Of a stretch of DNA of 64,000 nt, positions 1 to 10,988 are shown one piece after another. The stretch covers positions 62,001-126,000 of the forward strand of contig JAKOZT010000015.1 of assembly GCA_029779845.1 (NCBI GenBank), written 5' to 3'. This DNA is from Pseudomonadota bacterium (GTDB lineage Bacteria > Pseudomonadota > Gammaproteobacteria > Burkholderiales > Burkholderiaceae_C). Made by a program: the position numbers and the translations under genes. The notes beneath the pieces were generated by a model. It was given only the letters and a program-made list of their open reading frames with translations. It was not told the DNA's origin and did not search any database. Within the stretch, counting starts at the first letter, position 1. Each line of letters opens with the position of its first letter.

Positions 1-26
1 CGGCCGCAGCCGCTGCTCCTCCCCCC

Positions 27-899
27 GTGCTGCCCGGCCTCGCGCTCGCCACCGCGGGCGCGATCGCCTTCTCGGGCAAGGCCATCATCGTCAAGCTCGC
101 GTACCGCTACGGCGTCGACGCGGTGACGCTGATCATGTACCGCATGCTGTTCGCGCTGCCGCTGTTCGTGGCGCTGGCGTGGTGGGCGGGGCGAGGCAGG
201 CCGGCGCTGACGCGGCGCGACTGGGCAGCCATCCTCGGCCTGGGCTTCAGCGGCTACTACCTCGCGAGCTTTCTCGATTTCGCCGGGCTGGCCTACGTCA
301 CCGCCAGCTTCGAGCGGCTGGTGCTGTACCTCAACCCGACGCTGGTGCTGCTGCTCGGCTGGGTGCTGTTCCGCCGCCGCGCCAGCGCACGCCAGCTGAT
401 CGCGATGGCGGTCAGCTACGCCGGCGTGCTGCTGGTGTTCGGCCACGAACTGCAGCTCGCCGGGCCCGACGTGGCGCTGGGCGCCGCGCTGGTGTTCGGC
501 AGCGCGCTCAGCTACGCGGTCTACCTCGTCTACAGCGGCGAGGAGGTCAAGCGCCTCGGCTCGATGCGGCTCACGGGCCTGGCCACCAGCGTCGCCTGCG
601 TGCTGTGCATCGCGCAGTTCGTGCTGCTGCGGCCGCTGTCGGCCGCGACCAGCGTGGCGCCGGAGGTGATCTGGCTGTCGCTGCTGAACGCCACGCTGTG
701 CACCTTCGCACCGGTGCTGATGGTGATGATGGCGATCGAGCGCATCGGCGCGACGCTGGCCGCGCAGACCGGCATGCTCGGGCCGATGTCGACCATCCTG
801 ATGGGCGTGTGGCTGCTCGGCGAGCCGTTCACGGTGTGGGTGGCGGCGGGCACGGTGGCAGTGATCGCGGGCGTGTGGCTGCTGGCGCGATGGCGCTGA
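27..899 (+). CDS. EamA (DMT) family transporter, possibly 5'-partial
   Basis: Inner-membrane carrier of the drug/metabolite transporter superfamily; the substrate is unknown. About 290 residues hold two tandem EamA repeats (roughly residues 5-135 and 150-285), each of about five hydrophobic helices, with the typical opening ATAGAIAFSGKAIIVKLAY. The GTG at 27 has no ribosome-binding site and the frame stays open to the left edge of the window, so the real start may lie outside. The SDR gene follows 20 bases downstream on the same strand and may be co-transcribed. A second EamA gene lies on the opposite strand at 1690-2700. The family is certain, the substrate is not. Confidence 0.85.
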   Translation: MLPGLALATAGAIAFSGKAIIVKLAYRYGVDAVTLIMYRMLFALPLFVALAWWAGRGRPALTRRDWAAILGLGFSGYYLASFLDFAGLAYVTASFERLVLYLNPTLVLLLGWVLFRRRASARQLIAMAVSYAGVLLVFGHELQLAGPDVALGAALVFGSALSYAVYLVYSGEEVKRLGSMRLTGLATSVACVLCIAQFVLLRPLSAATSVAPEVIWLSLLNATLCTFAPVLMVMMAIERIGATLAAQTGMLGPMSTILMGVWLLGEPFTVWVAAGTVAVIAGVWLLARWR

Positions 900-919
900 T
901 TTTTTCGGAGGGCAAGGAC

Positions 920-1708
920 ATGGATCTCGGAATCAAGGGACGCTGGGCGCTGGTGTGCGCGGCCAGCAAGGGCTTGGGCAAGGGCTGCGCGGTGGCGCTG
1001 GCGGGCGAGGGCGTCAACGTGGTGATCACCGCGCGCGGGACCGATGCGCTCGAAGCCACGGCGAACGAGATCCGCGCCGCGTTTCCGAGCGTGCAGGTGA
1101 TCGCCGTGGCCGGCGACATCACCACGCCCGAAGGCCGCCGCACCGCGCTGGCGGCCTGCCCGCAGGTCGACATCCTGGTCAACAACGCCGGCGGCCCGCC
1201 GCCGGGCGATTTCCGCGACTGGGACCGCGATGCCTGGCTGAAGGCGATCGACGCCAACATGCTCGCGCCGATCGAACTGATCAAGGCCACGGTCGACGGC
1301 ATGGCCGCGCGCGGCTTCGGGCGGGTGGTGAACATCACCTCGGGCGCGGTGAAGGCGCCGATCGACATCCTCGGGCTGTCCAACGGCGCGCGCAGCGGCC
1401 TGACGGGCTTCGTCGCCGGGCTGGCGCGCCAGCCGCGCCTGGCGTCGGCCAACGTGACGATCAACAACCTGCTGCCCGGCTGGTTCGACACCGATCGTGT
1501 GCGTACCACGATGCAGGCCGCCGCCGCGAAGACCGGCCAGAGCGCCGAGGCGATGATCGAGAAACGCCGCGCCGGCATCCCCGCGCAGCGCATGGGCCGC
1601 GCCGACGAGTTCGGCGCGATGTGCGCCTTCCTGTGCAGCGCGCAGGCGGCCTACCTCACCGGCCAGAACATCCTGCTCGACGGCGGCGCCTACCCCGGCA
1701 CCTTCTGA
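920..1708 (+). CDS. SDR family protein without the catalytic Tyr-x3-Lys
   Basis: Short-chain dehydrogenase/reductase fold of 262 residues, cytosolic. The glycine-rich nucleotide-binding turn is CAASKGLGKG (residues 13-22), the NNAG motif is at 88-91, and the catalytic Ser is S141. Thirteen residues on, where Tyr-x3-Lys should be, the sequence reads SNGAR, so Tyr is replaced by S154 and Lys by R158. I recall an SDR subgroup close to 3-oxoacyl-ACP reductases that carries this LSNxAR signature, so the loss looks like a family trait, not damage. The ATG has a GGAGGG ribosome site just upstream. The reaction is unknown and it may not be a classical oxidoreductase. Its last 19 bases overlap the end of the convergent transporter gene. 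Confidence 0.85.
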   Translation: MDLGIKGRWALVCAASKGLGKGCAVALAGEGVNVVITARGTDALEATANEIRAAFPSVQVIAVAGDITTPEGRRTALAACPQVDILVNNAGGPPPGDFRDWDRDAWLKAIDANMLAPIELIKATVDGMAARGFGRVVNITSGAVKAPIDILGLSNGARSGLTGFVAGLARQPRLASANVTINNLLPGWFDTDRVRTTMQAAAAKTGQSAEAMIEKRRAGIPAQRMGRADEFGAMCAFLCSAQAAYLTGQNILLDGGAYPGTF

Positions 1709-2700
1709 TCGCGCGCGCGGCGCGGCGCCAGCGACGAAACCGCGATGCCCGCCGCGATCAGCGCGAACGCGGCGGCGTGGTACCAGCGCGGCGTCTCGCC
1801 GAGCAGCGCGGCCGACAGCAGCGCGGCGAACACCGGCGTGAGGTTGGCGAAGAAGGTCGCGATCGCCGGGCCCACCGTGGCCACGCCCAGCCCCCAGGCG
1901 CGGTAGGCGATCAGCGAAGGGCCGATGGCGACGTAGAGCAGCGCGGCGAAGACGGCGGGCGTCCAGTGGGTCGAAATGGAGGTCAGCGGCGCCTCGATGC
2001 CGGCGGCGAGCGTCGCCCACGCGGTGCCGAACAGCGTCTGCACCAGCAGGAATTCGGCCCAGTTCCAGGCCGGGCGCGCATCGCCTGCGAAGTGCGCGGG
2101 CGGGCGCGCCAGCATCCAGCTGTACCCGGCCCACAGCAGCACGGCCAGCAGCATGAAGATGTCGCCGGGCACCAGATGCACCTCGCGCAGCGTCTGGACG
2201 CTGCCGCGCGAGATCACCAGCAGCACGCCGGCCAGCGACAGCGCCGCGCCCAGCAGTTGCCGCGCCGAAGGCCGCACGCCGAAGAACACGCGGCCGACCA
2301 GCAGCATCCACACCGGCGAGCTGGCGGCGATCAGCGTCACGTTCAGCGGCGTGCTGGTCTGCACCGCGAGGTATTGCAGCGCGTTGTAGCTGCCCACGCC
2401 GAGCAGGCCCAGCAGCGCGAAGTGCTTCCAGCGCGAGGTGATCTGTGCCGGATCGCGCAGCGCGCGCCAGGCCAGCGGCAGCAGCAGCGCCAGCGCCAGC
2501 CACCAGCGCATCGCGTTGAGCGCCAGCGGCGCCACGGAGCCGACCAGCGCGCGGCCGACGACGGCGTTGCCGGCCCACAGCAGCGGCGGCAAGGTGAGCA
2601 TCAGCGCGATGCGGGGCGTGAGAGAAGAAGAACTCAAGGAAGCGGCGGCGCTGCGGCGCGGGGCAAAGGCTGGCACGATAGCGGATCCGCAGCAATTCAC
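1690..2700 (-). CDS. EamA (DMT) family transporter
   Basis: Second drug/metabolite transporter in the window: ten predicted helices in two EamA repeats, beginning around LPPLLWAGNAVVGRALVG. The substrate is unknown. The longest frame starts with GTG at 2700, but its first 20 or so residues look unlike a membrane-protein start. A TATCGT hexamer (2674-2679 on this strand) could be a -10 box lying inside that extension. A start at the TTG at 2637 or the ATG at 2601 is therefore more likely. The gene ends inside the last codons of the SDR gene and starts next to the divergent quinone oxidoreductase. Confidence 0.85.
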   Translation of the reverse strand: MNCCGSAIVPAFAPRRSAAASLSSSSLTPRIALMLTLPPLLWAGNAVVGRALVGSVAPLALNAMRWWLALALLLPLAWRALRDPAQITSRWKHFALLGLLGVGSYNALQYLAVQTSTPLNVTLIAASSPVWMLLVGRVFFGVRPSARQLLGAALSLAGVLLVISRGSVQTLREVHLVPGDIFMLLAVLLWAGYSWMLARPPAHFAGDARPAWNWAEFLLVQTLFGTAWATLAAGIEAPLTSISTHWTPAVFAALLYVAIGPSLIAYRAWGLGVATVGPAIATFFANLTPVFAALLSAALLGETPRWYHAAAFALIAAGIAVSSLAPRRARDQKVPG

Positions 2701-2717
2701 TCTCGAGGACTCCAGCG

Positions 2718-3710
2718 ATGCCCCAGACCGTCAAGGCCATCCGCGTTGCCGCCTACGGCGGCCCCGAAGCCCTGCAGCTCGACGAGCTGACGATCGGCGA
2801 TCCCGGGCCGGGCGAGATCCGCATCCGCCACCATGCCTGCGGCCTGAACTTCATCGACGTCTACCAGCGCACCGGCCTGTATTCCAACCCGCTGCCGCTG
2901 GCGCTGGGCATGGAAGGCGCCGGCGTGATCGAGGCGGTGGGCGAGGGCGTCACGCACCTGAAGCCCGGCGACCGCGCCGCCTACGCGAGCAACCCGCCGG
3001 GCGCCTACAGCGAGGCGCGCGTGATGCCGGCGAAGTGCGTCTGCAGGCTGCCCGACGAGATCGACTTCGAAACCGGCGCGGCGATGATGCTCAAGGGCCT
3101 GACGGTGCAGTATCTGCTGCGCCAGACGCAGCCGGTGGGCGGCCTGCAGGCGGGCGACTTCGTGCTGTTCCACGCCGCGGCCGGCGGCGTCGGCCTGATC
3201 GCCTGCCAGTGGGCGCGCGCGATGGGCCTCAAGCTGATCGGCACCGCCGGCAGCGACGCCAAGTGCCAGCTCGCGCTCGAACACGGCGCGGCCTTCGCGA
3301 TCAACTACCGCAGCGAGGATTTCGTCGAGCGCGTCAGGCAGATCACCGGCGGGCAGAACCTCAAGGTGGTCTACGACTCGGTGGGCAAGGACACCTTCGT
3401 GCGCTCGCTCGACTGCCTGCGCCCCTTCGGCCTGGCGGCCAACTTCGGCAATGCCTCGGGCAAGGTGCCGCCCTTCGACCTGGGGCTGCTCGCCGCGAAG
3501 GGCTCGCTCTACGTGACGCGGCCGACCCTGTTCGCGCACATCGCCACGCGCGAATCGACGCAGGCGATGGCCGACGACCTGTTCGGCATGGTCAAGAGCG
3601 GCGCGGTGAAGATCCGCATCGACCAGCGTTATGCGCTGAAGGACGCGGCGCAGGCGCACCGCGATCTGGAGGCGCGCAACACGACGGGGTGCAGCGTCCT
3701 GCTGCCGTGA
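2718..3710 (+). CDS. Zinc-independent quinone oxidoreductase / MDR alcohol dehydrogenase
   Basis: Medium-chain dehydrogenase/reductase of the quinone oxidoreductase (QOR, zeta-crystallin) type, 330 residues, probably a cytosolic NADPH-dependent reductase of quinones or related carbonyls. The N-terminal GroES-like half (about 1-130) lacks the Cys/His zinc ligands of alcohol dehydrogenases. The Rossmann half contains HAAAGGVGLIACQWA (residues 152-166), the nucleotide-binding AxxGGVG motif. A GAGGA ribosome site precedes the ATG. It is divergent from the EamA gene, with about 17 bases between the longest frames. Assignment to the QOR family is firm; the natural substrate is not known. Confidence 0.9.
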   Translation: MPQTVKAIRVAAYGGPEALQLDELTIGDPGPGEIRIRHHACGLNFIDVYQRTGLYSNPLPLALGMEGAGVIEAVGEGVTHLKPGDRAAYASNPPGAYSEARVMPAKCVCRLPDEIDFETGAAMMLKGLTVQYLLRQTQPVGGLQAGDFVLFHAAAGGVGLIACQWARAMGLKLIGTAGSDAKCQLALEHGAAFAINYRSEDFVERVRQITGGQNLKVVYDSVGKDTFVRSLDCLRPFGLAANFGNASGKVPPFDLGLLAAKGSLYVTRPTLFAHIATRESTQAMADDLFGMVKSGAVKIRIDQRYALKDAAQAHRDLEARNTTGCSVLLP

Positions 3711-3738
3711 GAATCCCGTTCGGAGCTCAGGAGCGCGG

Positions 3739-3930
3739 TCAGGCGTTCACCGGCTTCCAGTATCGCGCTTCGAGCGCCTTCGCGTCCGTCAGCCGCAGCT
3801 TGAGCAGCAGGCGCTCGGCGAAGGTCAGCGGTTGCAGGCGACCGTCGGGCAGCGCCAGCACCGGGCCGAGGATGGGTTCGTCCTCGATGCGCGATTGTTG
3901 GTAGGCACGCACGGGCAGGGTCTCGTTCAT
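3739..3930 (-). CDS. Small conserved-looking protein of unknown function (63 aa)
   Basis: I do not recognise a family. The 63-residue product is soluble, with no signal or membrane segment: an N-terminal MNETLPVRAYQQ, a hydrophobic middle (ILGPVLALPDG) and a basic C-terminal half (LLLKLRLTDAKALEARYW). Support for it being real: a GGAG ribosome site about 10 bases before the ATG, a good -10 hexamer TAAAAT on this strand at 3964-3969, and codon use like the neighbours. It lies alone between the quinone oxidoreductase (convergent, 28 bases) and the DUF2189 gene (same strand, 69 bases upstream). Confidence 0.55.
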   Translation of the reverse strand: MNETLPVRAYQQSRIEDEPILGPVLALPDGRLQPLTFAERLLLKLRLTDAKALEARYWKPVNA

Positions 3931-3963
3931 GCGATGGTCTCCGTCCTGCTTGTAACAGGAGGT

Positions 3964-3969
3964 ATTTTA
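3964..3969 (-). promoter_or_regulatory. Candidate -10 box (TAAAAT) of the 63-aa gene
   Basis: TAAAAT on the minus strand, five of six matches to the sigma-70 -10 consensus, in the 69-base gap between the DUF2189 stop and the ATG at 3930. No good -35 hexamer is visible. The transcript would have a leader of about 25-30 bases containing the short inverted repeat TCCTG/CAGGA (3945-3961 region) and the GGAG ribosome site. Confidence 0.35.
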
Positions 3970-3999
3970 CCGATCGGTCGACGATTCGACGAAGCGGTG

Positions 4000-4797
4000 T
4001 TACGTAACCGTCGCCTCGCGCGCCACGCCCACCGCGGCGCGGTAGGCGTGCCACGACGCATGCCCCAGCACCGGCCCGACCACCAGCAGGCCGAGGAAGC
4101 CCGGCAGCAGCGCCAGCAGCACCAGCAGCGTGATCGTCGCGCCCCACGCCAGCAGCGGCCAGGGCTGCGTCAGGCACAGGCGCAGGCTGGTCAGCGCGGC
4201 GCTCACCGCGTCGACCGAGCGGTCCAGGATCATCGGGATCGAGACCACGCTGATCGCGAAGATCAGTCCGGCGAACAGCGCGCCCACGCCGAGGTAGGCG
4301 ACGATGAAGCCGAGGTTCTCGGGGTCGAACAGCGCCGCCAGCGAGCCCTTGAAGTCGGGCATGCCGTCGAAGCTGACCGCGAACACGATCAGCGAGGCTC
4401 GGCCCCACAGCATCTCGAGGATCAGCAGCACGCCGCCGAAGATCGCCATCGTGCCGGCGCACGACTCCCAGGCGACCAGCGAGGCGCCGAGGTCGGGCAG
4501 CTCGCCGCGCTCCAGCCGCCGGCTGGCGTCGTACAGGCCGAGGCAGAGGAACGGCCCCATCAGCAGGAAGCCGGCCGACAGCGCCAGCACCCAGGCCGGC
4601 GCGTGGCGGTAGGTCCACAGCAGCACCCAGCCCATCACCGTGAAGGCGGTGCCGTAGAACAGGCCGATCTGCGGCGCGCGCAGGAAGTCGCGCCAGCCCA
4701 GGCGCAGCCAGCGCAGCACGTCGGTGGCGCGCAGCGGGTTCAGCGGCAGGTCGAGGATCGTGGAAGAGTTCGGAGCTTCGGCGGGCGTGTCGTCCAT
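4000..4797 (-). CDS. DUF2189 family integral membrane protein
   Basis: Inner-membrane protein of 265 residues resembling the DUF2189 family, common in proteobacteria and of unknown function. A soluble N-terminal stretch (about 1-45: TILDLPLNPLRATDVLRW) is followed by LRAPQIGLFYGTAF and about six hydrophobic helices. The motif GPFLCLGLYDASRRLERGE (near residues 80-98) and the final GPVLGHASWHAYRA are characteristic. The UbiB-type kinase gene ends 53 bases upstream on the same strand. No functional inference is made beyond membrane location. Confidence 0.85.
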   Translation of the reverse strand: MDDTPAEAPNSSTILDLPLNPLRATDVLRWLRLGWRDFLRAPQIGLFYGTAFTVMGWVLLWTYRHAPAWVLALSAGFLLMGPFLCLGLYDASRRLERGELPDLGASLVAWESCAGTMAIFGGVLLILEMLWGRASLIVFAVSFDGMPDFKGSLAALFDPENLGFIVAYLGVGALFAGLIFAISVVSIPMILDRSVDAVSAALTSLRLCLTQPWPLLAWGATITLLVLLALLPGFLGLLVVGPVLGHASWHAYRAAVGVAREATVT

Positions 4798-4850
4798 GAC
4801 GACGATTGAGCCGTGTCAACGTGCGCCGCGCATCCGGGCACACCCGAGGG

Positions 4851-6575
<1,725 letters not shown>

Positions 6576-6659
6576 CGCGTGCCGACCGGGGCGGGGGATT
6601 GACGTAGGATAGGTCGCTGCGCCGCAATGCAGCAATTTTCAAGACGACCCCGAGATTCC

Positions 6660-7559
6660 ATGCCGCGTTCGCCCTTCGCCTGCCTCGCCCTGCTCTGCGC
6701 TGCCGCCCTCGCCACCACCGCCCACGCCGCCCCGCTGCCCAAGACCGATACCGAGCGCGCCTGCTGGCAGCGCTATTCGCGCGAGCGCACCCGCGTCGAC
6801 CTGAAGGGGCTGACGGCCGTCACCTTCGGCAACCTGCGCAACGGCTACCGCGTGCGCAGCCCCTTCATGGTGGAGTTCGGCATCAAGGGCATGGGCGTGG
6901 TGCCGGCCGGCAAGGCGCTGGAGAACACCGGCCACCACCACATCCTGGTCGACACGCCCATGCCGCCCTCGGTGACCGACAAGCTGCCCTTCAACGACGG
7001 GCACCGCCACTTCGGCAAGGGCCAGACCTTCGCGGTGCTCGACCTGCCCCCCGGCAAGCACACGCTGCGGCTGCTGTTCGCCGACCACGAGCATCGGCCG
7101 TACTTCGTGTTCAGCCCGGAGATCACCGTGCAGGTCACCGGCAAGCGCACGGCCGAACCGCTGAAGATCGACCCGGACGACTTCGAGGCCAGCTGCGCCG
7201 CCTGGTATCAGGACGAGCAGGCGCGGCCGCGCGCGCCGGGCGAGTGGGTGTCGGTGACCAACGTGCGCGACGGCGAGGCGCTGGTCAGCCCCTTCACGCT
7301 GCAGTTCGGCGTCGAGGGCTTCGGCGTCTGCGCCAAGGGGCAGAGCGCCGATCGCACCGGCCACTTCATGCTCGACGTGCTGCGCGAAGGCCGCGTGGTG
7401 CAGGCCACCGACCTCTCCAACGGCGCGACGCAGGCCAACGTGTTCGTGCCGCCGGGCGCCTACCAGGTGCGGCTGCGCTTCGTCGACGCGAAGACGCAGC
7501 GCGACCTGCTGCCGCCGCACGAGCAGGGCATCGTGGTGACGGCGCAGGAGCGGTTCTAG
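6660..7559 (+). CDS. DUF4399 domain protein, exported
   Basis: Secreted or periplasmic protein of 299 residues with a clear signal peptide (about 1-23, cleavage after TTAHA). It carries DUF4399-type motifs: FMVEFGIKGMGVVPAG, TGHHHILVDT, LPPGKHTLRLLFADHEH. A second, weaker copy of the same pattern occupies the C-terminal half (SPFTLQFGVEGFGVCAKG ... TGHFMLDV ... VPPGAYQVRLRFVD), so the protein appears to be an internal duplication of one fold. The His-rich TGHHH of copy one has decayed to TGHFM in copy two. The function of the family is unknown. The ATG at 6660 gives the natural signal peptide; an in-frame ATG at 6627 adds unlikely residues. It converges on lspA with 3 bases between. Confidence 0.85.
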   Translation: MPRSPFACLALLCAAALATTAHAAPLPKTDTERACWQRYSRERTRVDLKGLTAVTFGNLRNGYRVRSPFMVEFGIKGMGVVPAGKALENTGHHHILVDTPMPPSVTDKLPFNDGHRHFGKGQTFAVLDLPPGKHTLRLLFADHEHRPYFVFSPEITVQVTGKRTAEPLKIDPDDFEASCAAWYQDEQARPRAPGEWVSVTNVRDGEALVSPFTLQFGVEGFGVCAKGQSADRTGHFMLDVLREGRVVQATDLSNGATQANVFVPPGAYQVRLRFVDAKTQRDLLPPHEQGIVVTAQERF

Positions 7560-7562
7560 CGT

Positions 7563-8057
7563 TCAGGACCTGCGCACGCGCAGCAGCTCGTCGAGGATCA
7601 GCAGCGCCGCGCCGACGGTGATCGCGCTGTCGGCGATGTTGAACGAGGGGAAGTAGCGGCCGGCGTAGTGCACCTGGATGAAGTCGACCACGTAGCCGTG
7701 CAGCAGGCGGTCGATCACGTTGCCCAGGGCGCCGCCGAGGATCAGCGACAGCGCCCAGGCGAACAGGCGCTGGCCGCCGTGGCCGCGCAGCATCCAGACG
7801 ATGAACACCGCCGCCGCCGCGCCCAGGCCGACGAAGAACCAGCGCTGCCAGCCGGAAGCGCCCGCCAGGAACGAAAACGCCGCGCCGCTGTTGTGCACGC
7901 GCACGACGTTGAAGAACGAGGTGACGGTGCGGCTGTCGCCGAGCTGGAAGTAGCCGAGGATCAGCGTCTTGGTGAACTGGTCGAGCAGGATCACGGCCAG
8001 CGCGATGCCCAGCCAGGGCAGCAGCGAATTTCTGCTCGAGGATTTCTGCCAGGCCAT
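7563..8057 (-). CDS. lspA: Lipoprotein signal peptidase (signal peptidase II)
   Basis: Inner-membrane aspartic protease that cleaves the signal peptide of diacylglyceryl-prolipoproteins ahead of the lipidated Cys. The 164 residues have four hydrophobic helices and both catalytic motifs: [10 protein letters not shown] (first Asp) and [11 protein letters not shown] (second Asp). The N-terminal helix begins [15 protein letters not shown] and is followed by [15 protein letters not shown], both typical. The ATG lies 2 bases beyond the ileS stop, so the two genes are an operon (ribF-ileS-lspA order, common in proteobacteria). A GTG two codons upstream is a less likely start. Confidence 0.97.
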   Translation of the reverse strand: MAWQKSSSRNSLLPWLGIALAVILLDQFTKTLILGYFQLGDSRTVTSFFNVVRVHNSGAAFSFLAGASGWQRWFFVGLGAAAAVFIVWMLRGHGGQRLFAWALSLILGGALGNVIDRLLHGYVVDFIQVHYAGRYFPSFNIADSAITVGAALLILDELLRVRRS

Positions 8058-8059
8058 GC

Positions 8060-10900
8060 TCACGCTGCCTTTCGCGCTTCGCCGGCGCCGTAGAGGTTGC
8101 TGGTGCAGCGGCCGCAGATCGTCGGGTGCGCGGCGTCGTGGCCGACGTCGTCGCGCCAGTGCCAGCAGCGCTCGCACTTCGTCGCGCTCGACGGCGTGAC
8201 CTGCACGCTCAACTCGTTGCCCGGCGCCAATGCCACCGCGGACGTGATCGTGACGAAGCGCAGATCCTCGCCCAGCGCGGCGAGCAGCGCGTGGTCGGCG
8301 GCCGGCGCGGTGATGGTGAGGTTGGCTTGCAGCGACGAGCCCACCTTGCCCTCGGTGCGCACCGCCTCGATCTCCTTGTTCGCCACGTCGCGGATCTCGC
8401 GGATGCGCGCCCATTGAGCGAGCAACGCCTCGTCGGGTTCGTCGAACTTCCAGTAGGTCTCGGTGAAGATCGAGGGCGACGCGCCCGGCGCGAACACCTT
8501 CCACGCTTCTTCCGCCGTGAACGACAGGAACGGCGCCATCCAGCGCAGCATCGCGTGCGTCAGCTGCCACAGCGCGGTCTGCGCCGAGCGGCGCGCCAGC
8601 GACTTCGGCGCGCTGGTGTAGAGGCGGTCCTTCAGCACGTCGAGGTAGAAGGCGCCCAGGTCTTCCGAGCAGAACACCTGCAGCTTGGCCACCACCGGGT
8701 GGAACTCGTAGACCTCGTAGTGCGAGATCACCTCGGCCTGGAACTGCGCCGCACGCGCCAGCGCCCAGCGGTCGATCTCCAGCATCTGCGCGGCCGGCAC
8801 CGCATCCTTGGCCGCGTCGAAATCGCTGGTGTTGGCGAGCAGGAAGCGCAGCGTGTTGCGGATGCGCCGGTAGGCGTCGACCACGCGCGCGAGGATCTTG
8901 TCGTCGCCGGCGATGTCGCCCGAGTAGTCGGAGGCCGCCACCCACAGCCGGATGATCTCGGCGCCCAGGGTCGAGCTCACCTTCTGCGGCTCGATGCCGT
9001 TGCCCAGGCTCTTGCTCATCTTGCGGCCCTGGCTGTCGACCGTGAAGCCGTGGGTCAGCAGGCCGCGGTACGGCGCGCGGCCGTACAGCGCGCAGGCCAG
9101 CAGCAGCGAGCTGTGGAACCAGCCGCGGTGCTGGTCGTGGCCTTCGAGGTAGAGATCGGCCTCCGGGCCTTCGGGGTGGAAGCCTTCCGGATGCTGGCCG
9201 CGCAGCACGTGCCAGAAGGTCGAGCCGGAGTCGAACCACACTTCGAGGATGTCGCTGCTCTTGCTGTAGTGCGGCGCATCGGCGGCGCCGAGGATCTCTT
9301 CGGTGCTCGCGCGGCTCCAGGCCTCGATGCCGCCTTTTTCGACGATGTCGGCCGCCTGGTCGAGGATCTCCATCGTGCGCGGATGCAGCTCGCCGGTCTG
9401 CTTGTGCAGGAAGAAGGGCAGCGGCACGCCCCAGCTGCGCTGGCGGCTGATGCACCAGTCGGGCCGGTTGGCGATCATGTCGCGCAGCCGCGCGCGGCCG
9501 TTCTCGGGGAAGAAGCCGGTCTGGTCGATCGCGTCCAGCGCCATCTGGCGCAGCGTGCGCTGCGCCTTGTCCTTGGTGAACACGCCCGCGCCTTCGTCCA
9601 TGCGAATGAACCACTGCGCCGCCGCGCGGTAGATCACCGGGCTCTTGTGGCGCCAGCAGTGCGGGTAGCTGTGCGTGATGGTCTCGGTGGCGAGCAGGCG
9701 TCCGGCGTTCTTCAGCGTCTCGATGATCGCCGGCACCGCCTTCCAGATGTTCTGGCCGCCGAACAGCGGAAAGTCGGCCGCGTAGCTGCCGTTGCCCTGC
9801 ACCGGATTCAGGATGTCGTCGTACTTCATGCCGTGCTGCACGCACGAGTTGAAGTCGTCCAGGCCGTAGGCCGGCGAGCTGTGCACGAGGCCGGTGCCGT
9901 CGTCGGCGGTGGCGTAGTCGGCGAGGTAGACGGGGCTCAGGCGGTCGAAGCCCTTGTCGACATGCGCGAGCGGGTGGTGGAAGTGGATGCCGCCGAGCTT
10001 CTCGCCCGTCACCGTGGCGAGCACCTGGCCGGTCAGGCCATAGCGCGCCAGGCATTTCTCCACCAGCGACGCCGCCAGCACCAGCAGGCCGCGCTCGGTG
10101 TCGACCAGCGCGTACTCCAGCGTCGGGTTCAGGTTCAGCGCCTGGTTGGCGGGGATGGTCCACGCGGTGGTGGTCCAGATCACCGCGAAGGCGTCTTTCT
10201 CCAGCTTGGTCAGCCCGAAGGCGCTGGCCAGCCGCGCCGGCTCGGCGCACAGGAAGGCGACGTCGATGGTCTGGCTCTTCTTGTCGGCGTATTCGATCTC
10301 GAATTCGGCCAGGGAACTGCCGCAGTCGAAGCACCAGTACACCGGCTTCAGGCCGCGGTAGACGAAGCCGCGCTCGATCACGCGCTTGAAGGCGCGGATC
10401 TCGCCGGCTTCGTTGGCCGGGTCCATCGTCGCGTAGCGGTGCGCCCAGTCGCCCAGCACGCCCAGGCGCTTGAAGTCGGCCATCTGCAGGGCGATCTGCT
10501 CGGTCGCATAGGCGCGGCTCTTGGCCTGCATGTCGTCGCGGCTCAGGTTGCGGCCGAACTTCTTCTCGATCGCGTTTTCGATCGGCAGGCCGTGGCAATC
10601 CCAGCCCGGCACGTACTGCGCGTCGAAGCCCTTCAGCTGGCGCGCCTTGACGATCATGTCCTTGAGCACCTTGTTGACCGCATGGCCCATGTGGATCGCG
10701 CCGTTGGCGTAGGGCGGGCCGTCGTGCAGCACGAACAGGGGCGCGCCGTGGCGCGCGTCTCGCAGCTTCTTGTAGATGCCTTGTTCGTCCCACTCCCTGA
10801 CCCAGGCGGGCTCGCGGCGCGCGAGGTCGCCGCGCATCGGGAAGGGCGTGTCGGGCAGGTTCAGCGTCGCGCGGTAGTCGACGGAAGCGGTATCGGTCAT
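8060..10900 (-). CDS. ileS: Isoleucyl-tRNA synthetase
   Basis: Class I aminoacyl-tRNA synthetase charging tRNA-Ile, 946 residues, the usual bacterial length. Visible landmarks: the HIGH motif as HMGH (residues 70-73, within [13 protein letters not shown]), the CP1 editing domain after about residue 200, the KMSKS loop (about 626-630), the anticodon-binding domain from about 690, and a C-terminal zinc finger with CERCW ... CGRC near residues 905-930. It is the middle gene of the ribF-ileS-lspA cluster, with 88 bases separating it from ribF. No ribosome site is obvious before the ATG. Confidence 0.98.
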   Translation of the reverse strand: MTDTASVDYRATLNLPDTPFPMRGDLARREPAWVREWDEQGIYKKLRDARHGAPLFVLHDGPPYANGAIHMGHAVNKVLKDMIVKARQLKGFDAQYVPGWDCHGLPIENAIEKKFGRNLSRDDMQAKSRAYATEQIALQMADFKRLGVLGDWAHRYATMDPANEAGEIRAFKRVIERGFVYRGLKPVYWCFDCGSSLAEFEIEYADKKSQTIDVAFLCAEPARLASAFGLTKLEKDAFAVIWTTTAWTIPANQALNLNPTLEYALVDTERGLLVLAASLVEKCLARYGLTGQVLATVTGEKLGGIHFHHPLAHVDKGFDRLSPVYLADYATADDGTGLVHSSPAYGLDDFNSCVQHGMKYDDILNPVQGNGSYAADFPLFGGQNIWKAVPAIIETLKNAGRLLATETITHSYPHCWRHKSPVIYRAAAQWFIRMDEGAGVFTKDKAQRTLRQMALDAIDQTGFFPENGRARLRDMIANRPDWCISRQRSWGVPLPFFLHKQTGELHPRTMEILDQAADIVEKGGIEAWSRASTEEILGAADAPHYSKSSDILEVWFDSGSTFWHVLRGQHPEGFHPEGPEADLYLEGHDQHRGWFHSSLLLACALYGRAPYRGLLTHGFTVDSQGRKMSKSLGNGIEPQKVSSTLGAEIIRLWVAASDYSGDIAGDDKILARVVDAYRRIRNTLRFLLANTSDFDAAKDAVPAAQMLEIDRWALARAAQFQAEVISHYEVYEFHPVVAKLQVFCSEDLGAFYLDVLKDRLYTSAPKSLARRSAQTALWQLTHAMLRWMAPFLSFTAEEAWKVFAPGASPSIFTETYWKFDEPDEALLAQWARIREIRDVANKEIEAVRTEGKVGSSLQANLTITAPAADHALLAALGEDLRFVTITSAVALAPGNELSVQVTPSSATKCERCWHWRDDVGHDAAHPTICGRCTSNLYGAGEARKAA

Positions 10901-10988
10901 GGCAGCAGGGGCGCCGGATTGCTTGGCGCGCCGGGAAGTGGGTGAGCGGCGCGTCGTGCGCCGGCGGTCGCGAGGGCTGGGGCGAACG

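Noticed and set aside
7563-10793. Apparent fusion of lspA with a long upstream reading frame
   Set aside because: The upstream part is ileS read in another frame. ileS has its own intact frame with all motifs, and lspA has an ATG 2 bases after the ileS stop.
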